Shown piece by piece: positions 6,821-10,799 of a stretch of DNA of 10,799 nt. Origin of the DNA: Desulfonatronum sp. (GTDB lineage Bacteria > Desulfobacterota > Desulfovibrionia > Desulfovibrionales > Desulfonatronaceae); contig SKYX01000059.1 in the NCBI GenBank assembly GCA_007127655.1, positions 1 to 10,799 of the forward strand, read 5' to 3'. The notes beneath the pieces were generated by a model. That model worked only from the letters and a program-made list of their open reading frames with translations, had not been told where the DNA came from and made no database searches. Each line of letters starts with the position of its first letter. Position 1 is the stretch's first letter. Both the position numbers and the translations under genes were made by a program.

Positions 6821-6967
6821 GAACCGCCCGCTTGGCTCAAGACACGGGGTACGCCAGGAAGAGATTTTTTCATTCCGTTGGAAAGATGCGGAAGCCAAAA
6901 GACTCGTCGCCTATCGGCGATGTCTTTACCTTGGAGTCCTTGGTGTCTTGAGCAAATCGGGCGGTTC
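6821..6967. repeat. 147-base unit bounded by a 25-base inverted repeat
   Basis: Arm 6821-6845 and the reverse complement of arm 6943-6967 match at 23 of 25 bases; both begin GAACCGCCCG and end CTCAAGACAC, with mismatches only at positions 11 and 14. The 97-base interior contains a second, smaller hairpin (6898-6927). The right arm ends four bases before the PBP stop codon, so the structure would form in the 3' untranslated part of the PBP message. It could be a small mobile element, a structured 3' end or an attenuator. No clear target-site duplication was found at the outer edges. Confidence 0.7.
6897..6927 (-). terminator. Terminator-like hairpin downstream of the PBP1A gene
   Basis: In minus-strand RNA, AAAGAC pairs with GTCTTT and a second helix of six pairs (one G-U) encloses a GATA tetraloop. 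A two-base bulge separates the helices, and the transcript then runs into four U. The U-tract is short and partly inside the stem, so this is a moderate candidate for a rho-independent terminator about 45 bases after the PBP stop. It sits in the loop of the 25-base inverted repeat. Confidence 0.4.
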
Positions 6968-6971
6968 AGTA

Positions 6972-9392
6972 TTAAAATATCTGCCGCAACAGATCTTCCT
7001 CCGTGCTCGCTCGTCCCGTGTCGCCGTTCATTCGCGATCTGGCCGCCTGCTGGGGCTGAGTCCCGGAAACAAAGGGCAGCAGATACGTATCTCCCTCCCA
7101 GGCCGGTCCGGCCAGCAGGCCGCTGTCAGCGTCGACCCGAGTCATGACCAGTCCGGGGGGAGGGGTAACGTTTTGCTCAGGATACATGCTTTCCACCTCT
7201 TGGCGATAGGCCAGCCAAGCGGGCAGCGCTGCCCGCGAACCGGTTTCCAGGCGACCCAGGGGGGCGAGTTGGTCGAAACCGACATAGACTCCGGTCAGGA
7301 GATACGGCGTGTAGCCGATGAACCATGCGTCATGATGGTTGTTGGTGCTGCCGGTCTTACCGGCCACCGGGCGGCCCAGGGCCCTGGCCCGGCGTCCGGT
7401 GCCGTCGCGGACGGCTTCTTCCAGCATATTGGTGATGATATAGGCATTCTGGGCGGAGATGGCCGGAGAGGTCTGGACCTCGTTTTCCAGCAACGGCTCG
7501 CCCCAGGAGGTATGCACGGAGAGAATGGTCCTGGGCGTTACGATGGAGCCGTCCCGGGCAAAAGCGGAAAAAGCCTGGCACATGTTCAGCAAGTTGACCG
7601 GGATGGAGCCCAGGCTGACGGAGAGGTCGGGGGTGAAGTCGCCTTGCAGGCCAAGTTCCCGAGCTCGCTCGATAATGTTGGTGATGCCCACGGATTGAGC
7701 CACCCGGATGGTGACCAGGTTTCGGGACTTGACCAGGGCGGTTCGGAGCAAGGTCGGCCCGTAAAACCGGCCTTCGAAATTTTCCGGTTTCCATGTATCG
7801 CGGGTCACGGCGTCCGTAAAGACGATGGGCGCGTCCATCACGATGGATGCGGCGGTGTAGCCATGGTCCAGGGCCGCGGAGTAGACAATGGGCTTGAACG
7901 TGGAGCCGGGCTGGCGCACGGCCTGGGTAGCTCGGTTGAAATGGCTGCGCTGAAAGCTGTAACCGCCGACCAGGGCCAGAACGTCGCCTGTCACGGGATC
8001 AATGGAGGCCAGGGCGCCTTCCACGGTGGGTTCCTGCTCCAGGGCCAGTTCCCACTTTCTGCCCAGCAAGGCCTGGGCGATATCATCGGCCTGCTCGGCG
8101 TTCTCCGCTTCCAGCTCCAGGGTCAATTCGTCCAGGCTTTCGTCCCCCATTGGCAGCAGCGAGGCCCAGACAACGTCCCCAACCTCCAGAACACGTTGGG
8201 CGTCCCGGACCGGGGTTACATCCTCCGGGGCCCGGGCCGGGTTTGGGGCCCTCGCCCAGCCCATGGTCGCCACGTCGATCCATCCGTGGTACGGGCCGAA
8301 GCGGACATCCGCGCCGTCGGTGCGCACCTCCGTGACCAGAACCCGGACCCAATCTCCGTTCAGCACCGCATCCAAGTTCACATGCTGATCCTGTAAAAAA
8401 TCATCCACCGCAGCGGTCAGCCGTTGGATGGGCCCATGCCAGCCTTGGCGCTTGCCCAGGGCCGTCAGCTCGGAACGCATGGCCTGTTCCGCGGCGACCT
8501 GGTGACGCAGGTCCACAGCGGTGCGGACTTTCAGTCCACCGGTGTAGACTTTTTCCTCTCCGTACCTGGCGATCAGTTCCCGGCGGACGTCCTCCAGGTA
8601 CCAGGACCCGCGCCGCCAGGATGGATCGCTTCCGCTGTCGAAGACCAATTGTTGTTCCAGGGCAGCAGAGTATTCTTCCGGAGAAATCCATCCCAGGGCT
8701 TGCAGGCGATCCAAGACGTAGATTTGTCTGGATCTGGCCCCGGCGGCGTTGCGCAACGGATTGTTCAGGGAAGGCGCCTTGGGCAGACCGGCCAGCAGGG
8801 CCACCTCGGCCAAATCCAACTCATGGGCGTGTTTGTTGAAGTAGGTTCTGGCCGCGGCTTCGATGCCGTAGGCCCCGGCGCCGAAAAATATCTCGTTCAG
8901 ATAGATAGTCAGGATTTCGTCCTTGGTCAGGTAGCGCTCCAGGCGATAGGCCAGAATGGCCTCCTTGAGCTTGCGCTCGTAGCTGCGCTCAGGAGTGAGC
9001 AACAAGGACTTGATCACCTGCTGGGTGATGGTGCTGCCGCCCTGAACGATGCCCCGGGCCTGGATGTTGCGGATCAGGGAGCGCAGGATGCCGGAGATAT
9101 CGATGCCTTCATGGTGATAGAAATTGCTGTCCTCGGCGGCCAGAAAACTCTGGACAACGTGGGGCGGCAAGTCGGTGGACTCCACCAGAAAACGTCGCTC
9201 GTTGAAGAAGTAGCCCAGGACCTCGCCGTCGCGGGCCAGGACGGTTGTCACCAACGACGGATTGTAATCCGTAATTTTCTTGAAACTGGGCAGGTCCCGT
9301 GCGGCCCAGATATAGAGTCCGGCTAGGCCACCAGCCCCGGCCAGGGCCAGAAGAACCATCAGTATGACGCCAATGATCAGCAGTTTGCGCAT
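6972..9392 (-). CDS. mrcA: Class A penicillin-binding protein 1A (bifunctional transglycosylase/transpeptidase)
   Basis: The 806-residue protein polymerises glycan strands and cross-links peptides at the outer face of the inner membrane. A short cytoplasmic MRK precedes one membrane helix (about 4-30). The GT51 domain has EDSNFYHHEG at 87-96 (catalytic Glu87), GGSTITQQ at 118-125, the RKLKEAILAYRLER block at 140-153 and YLNEIFFGAGAYGIEAAA at 164-181. An OB-like linker domain covers roughly 315-415. The transpeptidase domain has STFK at 497-500 (nucleophile Ser497), SRN at 556-558 and KTGST at 679-683. The tail after about 745 is Pro-rich and low in conservation. The ATG shares its A with the TAA of the upstream ykgJ-like gene (TAATG) and has no good Shine-Dalgarno, implying translational coupling. 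Its stop is followed almost at once by a 25-base inverted repeat. The symbol is a family-level choice; pbpA or ponA are used for the same family. Confidence 0.95.
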   Translation of the reverse strand: MRKLLIIGVILMVLLALAGAGGLAGLYIWAARDLPSFKKITDYNPSLVTTVLARDGEVLGYFFNERRFLVESTDLPPHVVQSFLAAEDSNFYHHEGIDISGILRSLIRNIQARGIVQGGSTITQQVIKSLLLTPERSYERKLKEAILAYRLERYLTKDEILTIYLNEIFFGAGAYGIEAAARTYFNKHAHELDLAEVALLAGLPKAPSLNNPLRNAAGARSRQIYVLDRLQALGWISPEEYSAALEQQLVFDSGSDPSWRRGSWYLEDVRRELIARYGEEKVYTGGLKVRTAVDLRHQVAAEQAMRSELTALGKRQGWHGPIQRLTAAVDDFLQDQHVNLDAVLNGDWVRVLVTEVRTDGADVRFGPYHGWIDVATMGWARAPNPARAPEDVTPVRDAQRVLEVGDVVWASLLPMGDESLDELTLELEAENAEQADDIAQALLGRKWELALEQEPTVEGALASIDPVTGDVLALVGGYSFQRSHFNRATQAVRQPGSTFKPIVYSAALDHGYTAASIVMDAPIVFTDAVTRDTWKPENFEGRFYGPTLLRTALVKSRNLVTIRVAQSVGITNIIERARELGLQGDFTPDLSVSLGSIPVNLLNMCQAFSAFARDGSIVTPRTILSVHTSWGEPLLENEVQTSPAISAQNAYIITNMLEEAVRDGTGRRARALGRPVAGKTGSTNNHHDAWFIGYTPYLLTGVYVGFDQLAPLGRLETGSRAALPAWLAYRQEVESMYPEQNVTPPPGLVMTRVDADSGLLAGPAWEGDTYLLPFVSGTQPQQAARSRMNGDTGRASTEEDLLRQIF

Positions 9393-9943
9393 TATTTTTG
9401 TCTCGGCTCATCCGCAAAGAGCCCCCAGGCCGTCAGCAAGGAATCGTGCAGGGCGCGCAGGGCGGATGGATCGGTATTGAACAGGGCGAGCAGCCCCGGA
9501 GTTGACGAACAGGTGTTCACGGCCAGGCATTCCGGCGAGGTCAACGTGAACAGCTTGGAATGAATAAACCAGAATGGATAGAGTCGGCAATAATAGGGGC
9601 GGTGCTCCACCGGCAAGACGCAGCCGTTTTGGTCGAGAAAAATACAACTTCCATCAATGGTTACAGACAAACGAAAGTGGGTGTCCCAGGATGGAAAGAG
9701 CTTCTGGATTTCTTCGCGGCGACCAGGAAACAGTTTATGTACGGCCCTTAAGAAGCCTTCGGAATTGGGCTCCTTGACGCATGCCGGAATGCCGGTCTTC
9801 AAGGCGTGAGGCTCCAGTTGCGAGCGCTCTTTCGGGCTGATGGGGATGCAGGAGGCTTCCATCCCGGGAATGATCCGGCAACAGGTCGGATATGTATCGG
9901 CGCAATGGGCGCAAATGTCGACTGGTTCGGCCTGGGTATTCAT
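9392..9943 (-). CDS. YkgJ-family cysteine-cluster protein
   Basis: The 183-residue product contains the cysteine pattern of the YkgJ / putative zinc- or iron-chelating domain family (CxCxCxC). The cysteines fall at 11, 14, 21, 22, 32, 55, 100, 108, 119, 139 and 145, with RPYYCRLYPFW at 115-125 as the most typical stretch. It has no signal peptide or membrane segment. Metal or Fe-S binding is likely from the family, but the reaction is unknown. The start ending at 9943 was chosen over an in-frame ATG at 10078, because the extra 45 residues overlap the kdsD reading frame and look like shadow sequence. The Shine-Dalgarno is weak: GGTGAG lies 15 bases away. The gene starts 16 bases after the kdsD stop and ends in TAATG with the PBP start, so it is embedded in an envelope-synthesis operon. 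A role connected with wall or lipopolysaccharide synthesis is guilt by association only. Confidence 0.85.
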   Translation of the reverse strand: MNTQAEPVDICAHCADTYPTCCRIIPGMEASCIPISPKERSQLEPHALKTGIPACVKEPNSEGFLRAVHKLFPGRREEIQKLFPSWDTHFRLSVTIDGSCIFLDQNGCVLPVEHRPYYCRLYPFWFIHSKLFTLTSPECLAVNTCSSTPGLLALFNTDPSALRALHDSLLTAWGLFADEPRQK

Positions 9944-9959
9944 TGCATCAAATATTGTC

Positions 9960-10799
9960 TCACCCGGCAAATTTGACGCCTCCCTTGCCCAGAAGGTCAT
10001 GCAGATGGACCATGCCCTGGAGGAGGCCAGCGGCATCCACCACGGGCAGGACCGTGATGGCCGCGGATTCCATGACATCCAGGGCCAGGGCCGCGGTCTG
10101 GTCCGGAGAGACGCTGCGCGGAGATTTGGTCATCACCGAATCCACCGCAACCGCCGGGTCCAGCCGCTCCTGACACACCATGCGTCGAACGTCGCCGTCC
10201 GTGAGAATGCCCGTGAGACGGCCTTGGGCGTCCACCACGGCCACCGTACCCAGGCCACCGGAGTTCAGCACGGTCAGGGTCTGGGCCAGGGCTGCTCCTG
10301 AGCGGACCACTGGAAGGTTTCCCCGGTGCATGACGTCCTGGATCAGCAGCCGCAATCGTTGCCCCAGGGTGCCGCCCGGGTGGCAGCGCCGGAAGGCGCA
10401 GGCGTCGAAGCGTTTCCAGTGGATCAGGCAGACGGCCAGGGCGTCGCCCACGGCCAGGGCCGCGGTGGTGCTGGCCGTGGGGGCCAGTCCCAGAGGGCAG
10501 GCCTCCTTGGGCACGGCGACCTTGATCACGATATCGCTCAGCCCGGCCAGGGAGGAGTGCTCGTTGCGGGTCAGGGCCACGACGCGCACTCCCAGGGAGC
10601 GCAGGGTGGGCAGGATGGCGTTCAGTTCGTCGGTTTCCCCGCTGTTGGAAATGGCCAGGGCCACGTCCTCGGGACGGATCATGCCCAGGTCGCCGTGGGC
10701 CCCTTCCACGGGGTGCAGAAAAAAGGCCGGAGTGCCGGTGCTGCTCAGGGTGGCCGCGATTTTGCGGCCCACGAGGCCGGACTTGCCCAGGCCGATGAC
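9960..10799 (-). CDS. kdsD: Arabinose-5-phosphate isomerase (SIS plus two CBS domains), N-terminus outside window
   Basis: KdsD converts ribulose-5-phosphate to arabinose-5-phosphate, the first step of Kdo synthesis for lipopolysaccharide. The frame is open to the window edge and gives 279 residues. From alignment by eye to E. coli KdsD (328 residues), about 53 N-terminal residues are missing. VIGLGKSG carries Lys6 (E. coli Lys59). GAHGDLGM carries His35 (His88), GETDE carries Glu58 (Glu111), KEACPLGLAPT carries Glu99 (Glu152) and CHPGG carries His140 (His193). All catalytic-site candidates are therefore intact. CBS domains follow at about 155-208 (DVMHRGNLP to TDGDVRRMV) and 220-275 (DSVMTK to HLHDLL). 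The GTG at 10772 is not the start; coding similarity continues past it. It leads the kdsD-ykgJ-PBP run, with its TGA 16 bases from the next start. Confidence 0.95.
   Translation of the reverse strand, partial: VIGLGKSGLVGRKIAATLSSTGTPAFFLHPVEGAHGDLGMIRPEDVALAISNSGETDELNAILPTLRSLGVRVVALTRNEHSSLAGLSDIVIKVAVPKEACPLGLAPTASTTAALAVGDALAVCLIHWKRFDACAFRRCHPGGTLGQRLRLLIQDVMHRGNLPVVRSGAALAQTLTVLNSGGLGTVAVVDAQGRLTGILTDGDVRRMVCQERLDPAVAVDSVMTKSPRSVSPDQTAALALDVMESAAITVLPVVDAAGLLQGMVHLHDLLGKGGVKFAG

Larger units (their letters stand above)
6658..6971. other. 314-base intergenic region between PBP1A and cheX
   Basis: No gene is supported here. From left to right it holds the cheX ribosome binding site, a run of nine A (6704-6712), a run of seven A (6753-6759), three tandem copies of GATCGA (6768-6785), a short GGTTCAA/TTGAACC dyad (6791-6825) and a 25-base inverted repeat (6821-6845 and 6943-6967) enclosing a terminator-like hairpin. 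The cheX promoter should lie in the left half, but I could not identify convincing -35/-10, sigma-28 or sigma-54 elements. Confidence 0.6.

Noticed and set aside
6905..6935. Sigma-28 flagellar promoter (TAAA and GCCGATA words on the minus strand)
   Set aside because: The two words are nearly adjacent instead of about 11-15 bases apart, and they belong to the hairpin at 6897-6927.
6660..8396. Long plus-strand open frame (578 codons) opposite the PBP1A gene
   Set aside because: It is the antisense shadow of mrcA: Gly/Gln-rich with no recognisable domain, and its own start region lies in the intergenic tracts. The minus-strand frame has all PBP motifs.
8424..9326. Plus-strand open frame (300 codons)
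   Set aside because: Antisense shadow of the mrcA glycosyltransferase region; no family resemblance and a Gly/Gln/Val composition typical of opposite-strand reading.
9944..10078. 45-codon N-terminal extension of the ykgJ-like gene
   Set aside because: It overlaps the secure kdsD 3' end in another frame, is not family-like, and would require a large overlap.
10770..10772. GTG as the kdsD start
   Set aside because: The frame continues to the window edge with the conserved VIGLGKSG segment, including a catalytic-site lysine, so the true start is outside the window.

Overview
The window comes from a Gram-negative, fairly GC-rich bacterium. It encodes Kdo-pathway arabinose-5-phosphate isomerase, a class A penicillin-binding protein, a PII/GlnD nitrogen-sensing pair and a CheX-like protein. 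The overall flavour suggests a deltaproteobacterial sulfate reducer of the Desulfovibrionales type; that assignment is inference, because no rRNA or other diagnostic marker is present.

Almost everything from 10799 down to 1447 is transcribed leftwards (minus strand). Reading in that direction the order is: kdsD (partial, lipopolysaccharide Kdo precursor), a YkgJ-type cysteine-cluster protein, a class A PBP (peptidoglycan synthesis), a 314-base non-coding stretch, a CheX-family protein, a DacA/DacF-type D,D-carboxypeptidase, glnB (PII) and glnD (uridylyltransferase/uridylyl-removing enzyme). The kdsD-ykgJ-PBP part looks like one transcription unit: gaps are tiny, and the ykgJ stop and the PBP start share a base (TAATG). 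The cheX-dacF-glnB-glnD part is co-directional with gaps of about 70 to 130 bases and may be one or more units. Two themes dominate: envelope synthesis (KdsD, PBP1A, DacF) and nitrogen signalling (GlnB with its modifying enzyme GlnD).

The left end, 1 to 1446, is different in character. A plus-strand argD fragment ends at 216, convergent with a minus-strand Uma2-family nuclease gene. Beyond that lies a 350-base non-coding stretch, then a small plus-strand orphan gene (61 residues, charged, probably coiled coil) with a perfect ribosome binding site. The non-coding stretch holds two REP-like palindromes in inverted orientation, closely resembling enterobacterial REP/BIME sequences with their GTAG tetranucleotides. 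They sit inside a 173-base unit bounded by 12-base imperfect inverted repeats and an 8-base imperfect direct repeat, so it may be a small non-autonomous mobile element.

The second notable non-coding region, 6658 to 6971, carries a 25-base inverted repeat (23/25) that begins 4 bases beyond the PBP stop codon. It encloses a terminator-like hairpin and is followed by hexanucleotide and poly-A tracts ahead of cheX. I see no CRISPR array, tRNA, rRNA, intact transposase or defence island. The core genes are conventional; the unexplained material is in these two intergenic regions and the small orphan gene.
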